Assembly (NCBI RefSeq): GCF_014174475.1
Contig: NZ_JACJUD010000007.1
Location: 124,001 to 188,000 of the forward strand
DNA from: Aquipseudomonas ullengensis
Lineage (GTDB): Bacteria; Pseudomonadota; Gammaproteobacteria; Pseudomonadales; Pseudomonadaceae
Length of the DNA: 64,000 nt
Reading direction: 5' to 3'
Below, one piece after another: positions 24,279-34,098 of this stretch (positions within the stretch are counted from its first letter, which is position 1; each line of letters opens with the position of its first letter). Under the pieces are notes generated by a model. It worked only from the letters and a program-made list of their open reading frames with translations, had not been told where the DNA came from and ran no database searches. Made by a program: the position numbers and the translations under genes.

Positions 24279-25915
24279 GCCGCGTCCCAGTTCACGTAAC
24301 AGACCTCGACCGGAATGCCATGCTCGGCGGCAAACGCCAGCCAGCGCTTCTGGTTGTCCTGCAGGCGGTCGCCAGGGCCTTTCACCTCGATCATCCGATA
24401 GCGTCGTTCGGCCGGGAAGAACTGGATCAGGTCGGGCATGCCGGCGCGGTTGGCTTTGATGTCCAGGAGCAGACGGGCAAAACAGGTCTGCAGGTGCTGC
24501 GCCGGAATGCAGTGCAGCGCCATCTCCAGGAGCGGTTCATCGAGCAACGTCCAGAACACGAAGGGTGACTGGGTGCCGACCTTCTCGCGGTAGCGCTGCA
24601 GGATCAGTTGTGGGTAGTCGGGCTGCTGCAAACGAGCCAGGCACTCATCGAATAACGCCTGGCGGCGGGCGTAGAAGTCCGCACTGTAGAGATCCACTGG
24701 GCCACTGTGGAATGGATGGAAAAAGGCGCCGGGTAATGGCGCGAAAATCGCGTCCCAGCACAATAAGCCGAACAAACTGCACAGCAGAGTGTTCTCCACG
24801 TAGTGCACGGGAGCTTGTTCTGTACTGAAGTGATCGCGCACGGCGACCTCTACGCTGCCATGCCCAGGCACGGGCAAGGTCAGCGCGATACATGATGGTT
24901 CGACTGCCTTTAGCCGCTTCGCCACTGGTAAGCCCAACTTGCGCTGCAGGCGGGACAGGGCGCGCTCGAGCCGCTGACTTTCTTCATCACTTTTGGGCAA
25001 TGCGCTGAATGCCAATGCCTGCTCATGGGCGTCAGCATCGCGGCCCAGTTGCTCCAGTACACGAATCTGCCGCCAGCGGGCCTGGGTGTATTCGCTGCGT
25101 TGATAAACGGCCAGCGCCTGCTCAAACTCGCCGCACTTCTCCAGGTGCTGGGCAATGTGGAACAGCTGCTTTGATTGGCGACTGCTCAGATACGGATTGT
25201 CAGAGGAGAAGCTCAACAGCGGCGGCAGTACAGCTTCCGCTGCCTCACCTTCCTCGAAGCGAATCCGCAGTTCGCGCAAGTACAGGTAGTCCTCTAGATC
25301 CTGTCGACATCGAAAACCACGAGACTCCGGGCTGATGTCCACCGACTCGTACCGATAGATGCCCAGGTCTGCCAGCACGAACTCGGACCAGTCCTGAGCC
25401 AGATTGCCGAAAAACATCAGGCGCAGGCGGTTGCACAACTCATCGACTTTCAGGCTCAGTAGTTGATCATTCAGGGCCGGGCACCAGGCTGTGAAGGGTT
25501 GTGCAGGTAAATCCTGAGTCAGCAGCTGCTCCAGTAACTCGGTCTTCTTCTGCGAGCTGCGCCGATCCAGCAGTGGCAGATGGGCCAGCAGCTCGTCTTT
25601 GCGTAACAGCTCGGCAACTTCCACCGCAGTGAGCGGCGCCTGCTCGCTGACCCAGTCGTGTTCAAGCAAGGGGAGAGCAGCATCCTTACAATCGCCGATC
25701 TCGGGATAGTCGAGTTTGCTCAGGCGAAAATGGCAGCCCCGGCGCATGATCATGCGCACCAAGAGTGCCTGCGCTCGCCACTCCACCGCCTCGAAATTGC
25801 TGATGAAGGTCAGCTCCTCCGTAGTCAGCAAATCGGCATAACGCTCGCCCACCCAGGCGAGCGCGGTGCGGAAGTTGTTGAGGTAGTAGAACTCGGAAGG
25901 AAGCAGGGTGTGCAT
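24275..25915 (-). CDS. FAN1-like structure-specific nuclease (VRR-NUC domain)
   Basis: A 546-residue protein from the ATG at 25915 (an upstream in-frame ATG at 25972 lacks family similarity). C-terminus: the VRR-NUC motif MPDLIQFF, IEVKGPGD and LQDNQKRWL, giving the Asp, Glu-x-Lys and Gln catalytic residues. The middle has TPR-like helices (about 290-340) and the N-terminus is the SAP/DNA-binding region of bacterial FAN1 proteins. FAN1 cuts 5' flaps and helps remove interstrand crosslinks; a P. aeruginosa homologue is known. It is the first gene of a two-gene operon with the XPD-like helicase. Confidence 0.88.
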   Translation of the reverse strand: MHTLLPSEFYYLNNFRTALAWVGERYADLLTTEELTFISNFEAVEWRAQALLVRMIMRRGCHFRLSKLDYPEIGDCKDAALPLLEHDWVSEQAPLTAVEVAELLRKDELLAHLPLLDRRSSQKKTELLEQLLTQDLPAQPFTAWCPALNDQLLSLKVDELCNRLRLMFFGNLAQDWSEFVLADLGIYRYESVDISPESRGFRCRQDLEDYLYLRELRIRFEEGEAAEAVLPPLLSFSSDNPYLSSRQSKQLFHIAQHLEKCGEFEQALAVYQRSEYTQARWRQIRVLEQLGRDADAHEQALAFSALPKSDEESQRLERALSRLQRKLGLPVAKRLKAVEPSCIALTLPVPGHGSVEVAVRDHFSTEQAPVHYVENTLLCSLFGLLCWDAIFAPLPGAFFHPFHSGPVDLYSADFYARRQALFDECLARLQQPDYPQLILQRYREKVGTQSPFVFWTLLDEPLLEMALHCIPAQHLQTCFARLLLDIKANRAGMPDLIQFFPAERRYRMIEVKGPGDRLQDNQKRWLAFAAEHGIPVEVCYVNWDAA

Positions 25916-26223
25916 AGCGGCAATCACTGTATTCTTGTACAGGATTGTCCGCTTTGAGGCCGGGGCGATCAACTGTCAGAGGTTGTAGCCATTCTCAGTG
26001 CAATGAGCAGTTGGAAGCAGAGGCCAATTGGGTTCGTCTAGAAAACTCGGGGCAATTCAGTGATGCCAATGACTCCTGTGGGCCGTCGCGCGCTAACTGC
26101 TGAACGATATCTCTATCAGTAGGAGCTTGGCTTACAGGATAAATCCAGAATTTTGAATGTTATCTAGTGGTATCTGCGAGTAAACCGTGGATTTATGAGG
26201 TTACGTTCCTATCCATGGCTTTA
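25916..26223. other. AT-richer intergenic stretch between the FAN1-like and HipBA operons
   Basis: Divergent promoter region of about 310 bp. GC falls sharply after 26130. No gene or stable hairpin seen. The composition change suggests the hip module was acquired separately. Confidence 0.5.
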
Positions 26224-26250
26224 TTTAACTCTATAATTCTAGATGTTAAA
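26224..26250 (+). promoter_or_regulatory. HipB-type promoter/operator with perfect -10 box
   Basis: TATAAT at 26232-26237 lies inside an inverted repeat TTTAAC (26224-26229) / GTTAAA (26245-26250). A repressor bound here would block RNA polymerase, as expected for an autoregulated antitoxin. The -35 region is weak. Confidence 0.55.
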
Positions 26251-26276
26251 TGCGAATTTATGGTTTAAAGCCCAAT

Positions 26277-26594
26277 ATGATGAATTTAGGCATTATCAAG
26301 CCGGATGAAGTCGTCAAGCTGCTCTGTGCTCGACTGCGCCAGGAGCGTCTGTCCCAGCAGATGACACAGGCCGAAGTGGCTGCCCGTGCTGGCATCGGGG
26401 TTGGCACTCTGTCCAATCTAGAGGCGGGGCGCAGCGTGGCATTCGACAGCGTGATTCGGGTGGCCATGGTATTGGGGCGTCTTAACGAACTGGAGCAGTT
26501 GTTCATGCCGCGACTGGACAGCCTTGACGACATTCTCCGTTATGAGCAGGGCGCTCAGCGTCAGCGTGTCAAAAGGAAGTCCGACAATGCCTAA
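26277..26594 (+). CDS. HipB-like antitoxin (XRE-family HTH)
   Basis: About 105 residues from the ATG at 26277; an ATG at 26250 overlaps the operator repeat and is less likely, and 26280 is also possible. Seen: an XRE helix-turn-helix, RLSQQMTQAEVAARAGIGVGTLSNLEAGRSV, then a dimerisation segment. It ends inside the hipA start, an 8-bp overlap typical of toxin-antitoxin pairs. It should repress the operon and neutralise the HipA kinase. Lower GC upstream suggests transfer. Confidence 0.85.
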   Translation: MMNLGIIKPDEVVKLLCARLRQERLSQQMTQAEVAARAGIGVGTLSNLEAGRSVAFDSVIRVAMVLGRLNELEQLFMPRLDSLDDILRYEQGAQRQRVKRKSDNA

Positions 26595-27849
26595 GCGAGT
26601 CGACGTCTACTACGACGGATGGGGGGAGCATTGGCGCTGGGGTTCGCTCGTGTCCTCGACCGCGCTCACCGGGCGCCCGCTTATTGCCTTTGAGTACAGC
26701 GAAGAGGCATTGGCGCGGGGGTTGGAGCTGTCGGCCCTGCGGCTGCCCCTGAATGGGCCAAGGCTGCGCAAGGAGTTTCCCGCTCATCAGCTGTGGTTAC
26801 CCGGGCCGGTCTATGACTCGTTGCCTGACGGTTGGGGCATGCTACTGATGGATCGCCTGTTCAAGCGCCGTGGTCTCAACCCAGCACACATCGGTCCTTT
26901 GGAGCGTCTGGCTTACATCGGTCCCCATGCCATGGGGGCAATGTCGTTCGAACCTGTGGCGCCGGAACTGTCCGCATCGCCCGGAGAGATTGCCCTTGAG
27001 AAGTTGGCTGCGGAAGTCCAGGACGTGCTCAAAGGTGAGGGTGGTGAGTTCCTGCAGCAATTGCTGCTAATGGGCGGTTCACCACACGGCGCGCGACCGA
27101 AAGCATTGCTCTATCGCGATCTTGCGCACGGCCGCTTCAGCACGGCGGCTGCACCTGGCCTGGAAGCCTGGTTGGTCAAATTCCCCGCGGCGCGTGAGCA
27201 TCCTGAGGTATGCGCCATCGAAGCCGTCTACGCGCAGTGCCTGCGCGAATGCGCTATTGAAACCCCGGATACTGAATACTTTGAGTTGCCGAATGGGCAG
27301 GCTGCCTTCGCCACCCGGAGATTCGATCGGCAAGAGGGTATGCGTGTCCCTATGCAAAGCCTCGCTGCTTTTACCGGCGCGGACTTCCGTGCCGCCGGTG
27401 CGCTGGATTACACCAATTTCCTACGGGCGACCCAGTTCTGCTGCAATGACGTGCGGGAGAAGGCGATCGCTTTCGAGCGGATCGTGTTCAACGTGGTGTT
27501 TAACAACCGAGACGATCACCCCAAGAATTTTGCCTATCTCATGTCTTCGAGCGGCCAATGGAGGCTAGCTCCGGCTTATGACGTGACCTTCTGCGAAGGA
27601 CCTGGTGGATATCACCAGATGGACGTGATGGGCGAGGCTCTTCGCATCACGCGCAAGCATCTGCTCAGGCTTGCAATTGAAGAGGCAGATATCTCTGCTA
27701 AGAACGCTGCCGAAATCATTGAGCGGATCTGCACTATAGCCAGCGGTTTTGCGGAGAGTGCTAGGCGTCAGTTCTCCAGTGGTATAACCCGGGACACCTT
27801 GCGAACGATTCAGGCGCGTATTGATGCGAACATCGCGGGACTAAGTTAA
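26587..27849 (+). CDS. HipA-like serine/threonine kinase toxin
   Basis: A 420-residue protein from the ATG at 26587, overlapping hipB by 8 bp. Seen: the N-terminal HipA subdomain (residues about 1-100, with LPDGWGMLLMD), the glycine-rich ATP loop GGSPHGARPK, the catalytic NNRDDHPKNFAYL block and metal-binding PAYDVT. HipA proteins phosphorylate aminoacyl-tRNA synthetases or related targets and can cause dormancy. GGSPHGARPK differs from the GGAQPK-type loop of E. coli HipA, placing it in the HipA-like (YjjJ/HipA_C) branch. A short spacer leads to the terminator at 27986. Confidence 0.85.
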   Translation: MPKRVDVYYDGWGEHWRWGSLVSSTALTGRPLIAFEYSEEALARGLELSALRLPLNGPRLRKEFPAHQLWLPGPVYDSLPDGWGMLLMDRLFKRRGLNPAHIGPLERLAYIGPHAMGAMSFEPVAPELSASPGEIALEKLAAEVQDVLKGEGGEFLQQLLLMGGSPHGARPKALLYRDLAHGRFSTAAAPGLEAWLVKFPAAREHPEVCAIEAVYAQCLRECAIETPDTEYFELPNGQAAFATRRFDRQEGMRVPMQSLAAFTGADFRAAGALDYTNFLRATQFCCNDVREKAIAFERIVFNVVFNNRDDHPKNFAYLMSSSGQWRLAPAYDVTFCEGPGGYHQMDVMGEALRITRKHLLRLAIEEADISAKNAAEIIERICTIASGFAESARRQFSSGITRDTLRTIQARIDANIAGLS

Positions 27850-27985
27850 ATCTCGCCAGAACGTACTGTATCCGGAGGCGGTTTTGAGTTGAGGGCTCTC
27901 CAGCCACAGCTCTCCAGTGTTTCCGGGAGGAGATCGACGATAACGTCTCCACTGTCTGCCTCTGCGTTTTCACTTTTGTGATCAA

Positions 27986-28015
27986 TAAAAAAACCGCCCC
28001 ATAGGGCGGTTTTTT
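27986..28015. terminator. Bidirectional terminator between hipA and the bra operon
   Basis: A 7-bp stem ACCGCCC/GGGCGGT (27993-27999, 28004-28010), with an A run on the left (27987-27993) and a T run on the right (28010-28015), so it works from both strands. Confidence 0.9.
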
Positions 28016-28031
28016 ATGTGGCTCGGCAAGC

Positions 28032-28733
28032 TTAGCCGCCGAGATACGCGTCGCGTACTTTGGGGTCGGTCAGGAGGGCTTCGCCGGTGCCTTGCATGAC
28101 GATGTGGCCGTTCTCCAGAACGTAGGCGCGGTCGGCTAGCTTGAGCGCCTGGTTGGCGTTTTGCTCGACCAGGAACACGGTCACGCCATCGCGGCGCAGT
28201 TGTTCGATGATGTCGAAGATCTGCTGGATGATGATCGGTGCCAGGCCCAGGGAGGGTTCGTCGAGCAGCAGCAGCTTGGGCTTGCTCATCAGCGCGCGGC
28301 CGATAGCGAGCATCTGCTGTTCGCCGCCAGACATGGTGCCGGCGCGCTGTTCGAAGCGTTCCTTGAGGCGCGGGAACAGGTGCAGGACCTTGTCCATCTG
28401 CTCCTGATAGTCGGCTTTTTCGGTGAAGAAGCCGCCCATGGCCAGGTTTTCTTCGACGGTCAGGCGGGCGAACACGCGACGGCCTTCCGGCACGACGGCG
28501 ATGCTCTTGCGCATGATGTCGCAGGATTCCTGGCCGACCAGTTCCTCGCCCATGTAGCGGATGCTGCCGCTGGCTGCGCGCGGCGAGCCGCACAGGGTCA
28601 TCAGCAGGGTCGACTTGCCGGCGCCGTTGGCGCCGATCAGGGTGACGATTTCACCTTGCTGCACTTCGATGCTGACATCGTGCAGCGCCTGGATCTTGCC
28701 GTAGAAGGTGGAGACGTTGTTGAAACTGAGCAT
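28032..28733 (-). CDS. braG: Branched-chain amino acid ABC transporter ATPase BraG (LivF)
   Basis: A 233-residue ATPase. Seen: Walker A GANGAGKST, signature MSGGEQQMLAIGRAL and Walker B LLLLDEPSLGL, with the LivF-type C-terminus VENGHIVMQGTGEALL. One of two ATPases powering high-affinity uptake of leucine, isoleucine and valine. Its start overlaps the braF stop (TAATG). Last gene of the five-gene operon, before a terminator. Confidence 0.95.
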   Translation of the reverse strand: MLSFNNVSTFYGKIQALHDVSIEVQQGEIVTLIGANGAGKSTLLMTLCGSPRAASGSIRYMGEELVGQESCDIMRKSIAVVPEGRRVFARLTVEENLAMGGFFTEKADYQEQMDKVLHLFPRLKERFEQRAGTMSGGEQQMLAIGRALMSKPKLLLLDEPSLGLAPIIIQQIFDIIEQLRRDGVTVFLVEQNANQALKLADRAYVLENGHIVMQGTGEALLTDPKVRDAYLGG

Positions 28734-29500
28734 TACGCTTCCCCCAGGTAGGCTTTGATCACGTCCGGGTTGTTGCGGATCTGCTCCGGTGTGCCGTCCG
28801 CCAGGGGGGTTCCCTGGTTGATCACGTAGATGTGGTCGGAAATGCTCATGACCAGTTTCATGTCGTGTTCGATCAGCAGCACGGTCACGTCATGCTTGTC
28901 GCGCAGCAGGGCGATCAACGCCTTGAGGTCTTCGGTCTCGCGCGGGTTGAGGCCGGCCGCAGGCTCGTCGAGCATGAGGATGCGCGGACGCGTCATCATG
29001 CAGCGGGCGATTTCCAGGCGACGTTGCTGGCCGTAGGCGAGGGTGCCGGCAGGGCGGTTGGCGACGTCGGTCAGGTTGACCTGTTCCAGCCAGTGCGCGG
29101 CGTATTCCATGGCGGCTTTTTCGCTGCGGCGGAAGGCCGGTGTTTTTAGCAAGCCAGCGATGAAGTTGGTGTTGAGGTGGCGGTGCTGGGCGACCAGCAG
29201 GTTTTCTACCGCGGTCATTTCCTTGAACAGGCGAACGTTCTGGAAGGTGCGCACCACGCCTTTGCGGGCGATCAGGTGGCCGGGCAGGTTCTGCACCGGC
29301 TCGTCGTCGAGCAGGATGACCCCGCCAGTTGGCTGATAGAAACCGGTCAGGCAGTTGAACACGGTGGTCTTGCCGGCGCCGTTGGGGCCAATCATCGACA
29401 CGACCTGCTTGGGCTGGACCGACAGGGCGACATTGTTGACGGCCAGCAGGCCGCCGAAGCGCATGGTCAGCCCGCTGACTTCAAGAATCGGGCGGCTCAT
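28733..29500 (-). CDS. braF: Branched-chain amino acid ABC transporter ATPase BraF (LivG)
   Basis: A 255-residue ATPase. Seen: Walker A GPNGAGKTT, the LivG family stretch LTGFYQPTGG, signature LAYGQQRRLEIARCM, Walker B ILMLDEPAAGLNPRET and the switch His in LIEHDMKLVM. It pairs with BraG on the cytoplasmic side of the BraD/BraE permease. Overlaps braE by 4 bp (ATGA) and braG by one base. Confidence 0.95.
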   Translation of the reverse strand: MSRPILEVSGLTMRFGGLLAVNNVALSVQPKQVVSMIGPNGAGKTTVFNCLTGFYQPTGGVILLDDEPVQNLPGHLIARKGVVRTFQNVRLFKEMTAVENLLVAQHRHLNTNFIAGLLKTPAFRRSEKAAMEYAAHWLEQVNLTDVANRPAGTLAYGQQRRLEIARCMMTRPRILMLDEPAAGLNPRETEDLKALIALLRDKHDVTVLLIEHDMKLVMSISDHIYVINQGTPLADGTPEQIRNNPDVIKAYLGEA

Positions 29501-30761
29501 GGTTTCAACTCCAGGTGCGGACGCTGCATGGGCAACAGGCCTTGCGGGCGCCAGATCATCATCAGAACCATCAGGGCACCGAAGAACAGCATGCGGTACT
29601 CGCTGAACTCACGCATCAGCTCCGGCAGCAGGATCATCACTACGGCGGCGAGGATGATGCCCAGCTGCGAACCCATGCCGCCGAGGACGACGATGGCGAG
29701 GATGATGGCTGACTCGATGAAGGTGAAGGATTCCGGGGTAACCAGGCCCTGACGCGCGGCGAAGAAGCTGCCGGCGAAACCGGCGAAGCAGGCGCCGAGG
29801 GTGAAGGCGGAGAGCTTGATCACGGTGGGGTTCATACCCAGTGCGCGGCAGGCGATCTCGTCTTCACGCAGGGCTTCCCAGGCGCGGCCGATGGGCATGC
29901 GCAGCAGGCGGTTGATCACGAACAGGGCCAGCAGGGCGAGCAGCAGGGCGATCAGGTAGAGGAAGATCACCTTGTTGATGCCGTTGTAGGCGATGCCGAA
30001 GAACTCGTGGAAGGTCTGCATGCCTTCAGCGGCGCGGCGCTCGAACGACAGGCCGAACAGGGTCGGTTTGTCGATGTTGCTGATGCCGTTGGGGCCGCCG
30101 GTTAGCTCGGTCATGTTGCGCAGCAGGATGCGGATGATCTCGCCGAAGCCGAGAGTGACGATGGCCAGGTAATCACCGCGCAGGCGCAGCACCGGGAAGC
30201 CGAGGATGAAGCCGAAGAAGGCCGCCATCAGGCCGGCGATCGGCAGGCACACCCAGAAACCCAGGCCGTAGTAGTGCGAGAGCAGCGCATAGCTGTAGGC
30301 GCCGACGGCGTAGAAGCCGACGTAACCGAGGTCGAGCAGGCCCGCCAGGCCGACCACGATGTTCAGGCCCAGGCCGAGCATCACGTAGATCAGGATCAGC
30401 GTGGCGATGTCCACCGCGCCGCGGCTGCCGAAGAACGGCCAGGCCAGGCCGACCACGATCAGGGCGAGGATGATCCAGCGCTGGGTGGAGGGCAGGGTGA
30501 GGAAGTTGCTCGCCTTGCTCGGCACCGCCGGCAGTTTCGGGGCGCTGGCCCAGGCACTGCCAATTTGGTCGCGGAACAGTTGCCAGACGAACATGGTGAT
30601 CGCCGCGATGGTGATGCTCCACAGCACGTCTGCGCTGGCGCCGTGTACTTCGAGCTTGATGCCGACCGTGGTCAGCTTCAGGCCGAGTACCGGATAGGCC
30701 ACGGCCAGTACCAGCAGGGCGCTGAAGAAGGCCGTCTTGAGGTTTTTGCGAATAGCGGAAC

Positions 30762-30765
<4 letters not shown>
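29497..30765 (-). CDS. braE: Branched-chain amino acid ABC transporter permease BraE (LivM)
   Basis: A 422-residue permease with an extra N-terminal membrane segment and an about 60-residue linker before the LivM core, as in Pseudomonas BraE. Seen: GLGLNIVVGLAGLLDLGYVGFYAVGAYSYALLS and the EAA-like loop GRAWEALREDEIACRALGMN. About 9-10 membrane spans. Overlaps braD and braF by 4 bp each, so the permease and ATPase genes are translated as a coupled unit. Confidence 0.95.
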
Positions 30766-31685
<920 letters not shown>

Positions 31686-31748
31686 TACCCAACTCCTCGG
31701 GACATCGCGTACAGCAGCGCTTGTGGCGCGGCGGATACCCGGAAAACT

Positions 31749-31782
31749 CAATAAAACAAAGCCCACTGCTCGCGCAGTGGGC
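31749..31782 (-). terminator. Partial terminator between braC and braD
   Basis: A perfect 9-bp stem GCCCACTGC/GCAGTGGGC (31761-31769, 31774-31782) followed on the minus strand by a T-rich run (TTTGTTTTATT). Probably lets the binding protein be made in excess over the membrane parts. Confidence 0.75.
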
Positions 31783-31803
31783 TCTGGGTTTCAGGCAGGA
31801 AGC

Positions 31804-32925
31804 TTACTTGGCTTCGGTCTTGGTACCGTCCTGGTGCCACTCGTAAACCACGAAGCTGAAGTCTTTCAGGTCACCCTTGTCGTCGAAGCCGAGGCTGCCG
31901 GTCGGGGTTTCGAAGCTGTTGGCGCGCAGGGCTGCGGCCACTTTGGCGGTGTCGGTGTCGCCGGCTTTCTTGATGCCTTCGGCAATGACTTGCACGGCAG
32001 CGTAAGCCGGGAATACGAACGGGCCGCTCGGGTCCTGGTTCTTGGCCTTGAAGGCGTCAACCAGTGCCTGGTTTTTCGGATCCTGGTCGAAGGACTTCGG
32101 CAGGGTTACCAGCAGACCTTCGGAAGCCGGACCGGCGATGGCGGAGATTTCCTTGTTGCCGACGCCTTCAGGGCCCATGAACTTGATGTTCAGGCCTTTC
32201 TCTTTGGTCTGACGCAGCAGCAGACCCAGTTCCGGGTGGTAGCCACCGTAGTAGACGAAGTCGACGTTGGCTTGCTTGAGCTTGGCGATCAGTGCGGAGA
32301 AGTCCTTGTCGCCGGCGTTGATGCCTTCGAACAGGGCAACCTTGGTGCCTTTGCCTTCCAGGGTCTGCTTGACGGCGGTGGCGATGCCTTCACCGTACTG
32401 CTGTTTGTCGTGGATCACGGCAACGGTTTTCGGCTTGACGTGGTCGGCAATGAAGTTGCCGGCGGTCGGGCCTTGCAGGCTGTCGAGGCCGATGGTGCGG
32501 AACACCAGTTGGTAGCCACGAGCAGTGATGTCCGGGCTGGTGGAGGCCGCGGTAATCATCAGGATGCCTTCGTCTTCGTAAATGTCGGACGCTGGCTGAG
32601 TGGAGCTGGAGCACAGGTGGCCAACCACGAATTTCACTTCGTCGTTGACGATTTTGTTGGCTACGGCAACGGCTTGCTTCGGATCACAGGCGTCGTCGTA
32701 TTTCACGCCTTCGAGCTTGGCGCCGTTCACGCCGCCAGCCTTGTTGATCTGCTCGATGGCCATTTCGGCGCCGATGAACTGCATCTCGCCGTATTGGGCG
32801 ACGGCGCCGGTTACCGGGCCGGCCAGGGCGATCTTGATGGTGTCAGCAGCCATTGAGTAGCTGGCAACGCCAGCCAGGGCCATGGCGGCGAACAGCTTGG
32901 AAACTTGCTTGCTAGCCTTGTTCAT
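31804..32925 (-). CDS. braC: Branched-chain amino acid ABC transporter binding protein BraC
   Basis: A 373-residue periplasmic binding protein with a signal peptide (cleavage near SMAAD, residue 27). Seen: the family start TIKIALAGPVTGAVAQYGEMQF, YDDACDPKQAVAVANKIVNDEVKFVVGHLCSSSTQPAS and the two cysteines in those segments. It binds Leu/Ile/Val (and Ala/Thr in Pseudomonas) and delivers them to BraDEFG. First gene of the operon. Confidence 0.95.
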   Translation of the reverse strand: MNKASKQVSKLFAAMALAGVASYSMAADTIKIALAGPVTGAVAQYGEMQFIGAEMAIEQINKAGGVNGAKLEGVKYDDACDPKQAVAVANKIVNDEVKFVVGHLCSSSTQPASDIYEDEGILMITAASTSPDITARGYQLVFRTIGLDSLQGPTAGNFIADHVKPKTVAVIHDKQQYGEGIATAVKQTLEGKGTKVALFEGINAGDKDFSALIAKLKQANVDFVYYGGYHPELGLLLRQTKEKGLNIKFMGPEGVGNKEISAIAGPASEGLLVTLPKSFDQDPKNQALVDAFKAKNQDPSGPFVFPAYAAVQVIAEGIKKAGDTDTAKVAAALRANSFETPTGSLGFDDKGDLKDFSFVVYEWHQDGTKTEAK

Positions 32926-33245
32926 AGTGCTCCACTCTTTATTAGTGTTTTCGTTGTTTTAATCCATGCGGCCAAAGCTGCAGGACCGGATCAGTTACCC
33001 CGGCCATACCCCCGCAACTGTACCGGCACAGTGTAGAACTCCGTTTCGCGGCTTGAAAAGCAGGCAGTTGGAGGCATGGAGGGGGTGTGTCGCTTAATTG
33101 AAATAAACGTACAGAATAACGGCGCGCTTTTTCAGTGACTGATGAGTCTTTGTAGCCGTGACTGTACGCGGGTTTGCCCGTGTCGGGGGCGGCGCTATCA
33201 TGACGCCGCATTTCCCTTCGTATGTGTCTGGATACAGAGCAAACC
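32926..33245. other. Divergent intergenic region between braC and the DUF2288 gene
   Basis: About 320 bp. It must hold the bra promoter (minus) and the DUF2288 promoter (plus), but I cannot point to convincing boxes. A short hairpin GGG-TTTG-CCC lies near 33171-33180. No gene seen. Confidence 0.5.
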
Positions 33246-33563
33246 ATGACTGAACAACCTAGCACCCTCTATGCCAAGCTGCTTGGCGAAACCGCCCCGA
33301 TCAGTTGGCAAGAGCTGCAGCCGTTCTTTGCCCGCGGTGCGCTGCTGTGGGTGGGCGCGGAGCTGGATTTGGTCGAAGTCGCTCAAGCCGTGGCTGAAGA
33401 CGACCAGGGCAAAGTGGCCAATTGGCTCACAGCGGGTTCGCTGCGCAAGGTAGAAGCCGAGATTGCAGAGGACCTGTTGGCCCGCGATCCCAAACTGTGG
33501 GCGGTGGTAGTAGCGCCCTGGGTACTGGTCCAGGAGCGTGCTGGCGACGTGGTGCTGCACTGA
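33246..33563 (+). CDS. DUF2288 family protein
   Basis: A 105-residue cytoplasmic protein starting MTEQPSTLYAKLLGETAPISW (ATG 33246, chosen over 33222 because the conserved part begins there). Seen: the family blocks LYAKLLGETA, ARGALLWVGAELDLVEVAQAVAEDD and PWVLVQERAGDVVLH. Small acidic protein of unknown function, conserved in gamma-proteobacteria. I recall it next to braC in P. aeruginosa as well. Confidence 0.75.
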   Translation: MTEQPSTLYAKLLGETAPISWQELQPFFARGALLWVGAELDLVEVAQAVAEDDQGKVANWLTAGSLRKVEAEIAEDLLARDPKLWAVVVAPWVLVQERAGDVVLH

Positions 33564-33633
33564 TACGGCGCGCGATCATCTTCGGCAGAGACGGTCTAGA
33601 CTGAGCTTTTGCATTCAATCAAGGAGAGTCACC

Positions 33634-33993
33634 ATGTTCGAGCCGGGTCACCTGCACCGCGCCAGCCTGCCTGGGCAGATCGATTTTTCCATCGATCTTT
33701 ATTACGAGGTTCGCCGCGACCCCAAGGAAGGGCCGATGATGCACTTCCGCATGGAAGGACAAGTCGCAGGCAAGCCGTTCAAGGATGAGTTCGAACTGCA
33801 CCGTGACACCGCGTTCAACTTCGCCAGCGTGGCGACGCGCACAGCGGCCAAGCATGGCCTGCCGACCAACCACAGCCTGATTATGCGCGGCCACACCGAG
33901 TTCGATCGCATGTTCGAGGATATTCGCGACAAGCTGGGCGCCAAGCCGGGCGAGACGGTGGATTTCGACCATCTGGAAAAAGACGGTTTGTAA
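33634..33993 (+). CDS. Conserved Pseudomonas protein (DUF5064-like)
   Basis: A 119-residue soluble protein from the ATG at 33634 with AAGGAGAG 8 bases upstream. It starts MFEPGHLHRASLPG and alternates beta-strand-like segments (DFSIDLYYEVRRD, MMHFRMEGQVAGKPF) with a charged C-terminus. From memory this resembles the DUF5064 family; I am not certain. Function unknown. A strong bidirectional terminator follows. Confidence 0.65.
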   Translation: MFEPGHLHRASLPGQIDFSIDLYYEVRRDPKEGPMMHFRMEGQVAGKPFKDEFELHRDTAFNFASVATRTAAKHGLPTNHSLIMRGHTEFDRMFEDIRDKLGAKPGETVDFDHLEKDGL

Positions 33994-34004
33994 TCCTTCA
34001 CCAC

Positions 34005-34031
34005 AAAACCCCGGGCCAGTCCCGGGGTTTT
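34005..34031. terminator. Bidirectional terminator
   Basis: Stem CCCCGGG/CCCGGGG (34009-34015, 34021-34027) flanked by AAAA on the left and TTTT on the right, 15 bases after the previous stop. Confidence 0.85.
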
Positions 34032-34098
34032 GCATTTCACGGCAACGACGAAAGACGCTGCGGTTAAGATAGGCGCCTTTATTGCCGTGGAGTTGCGC

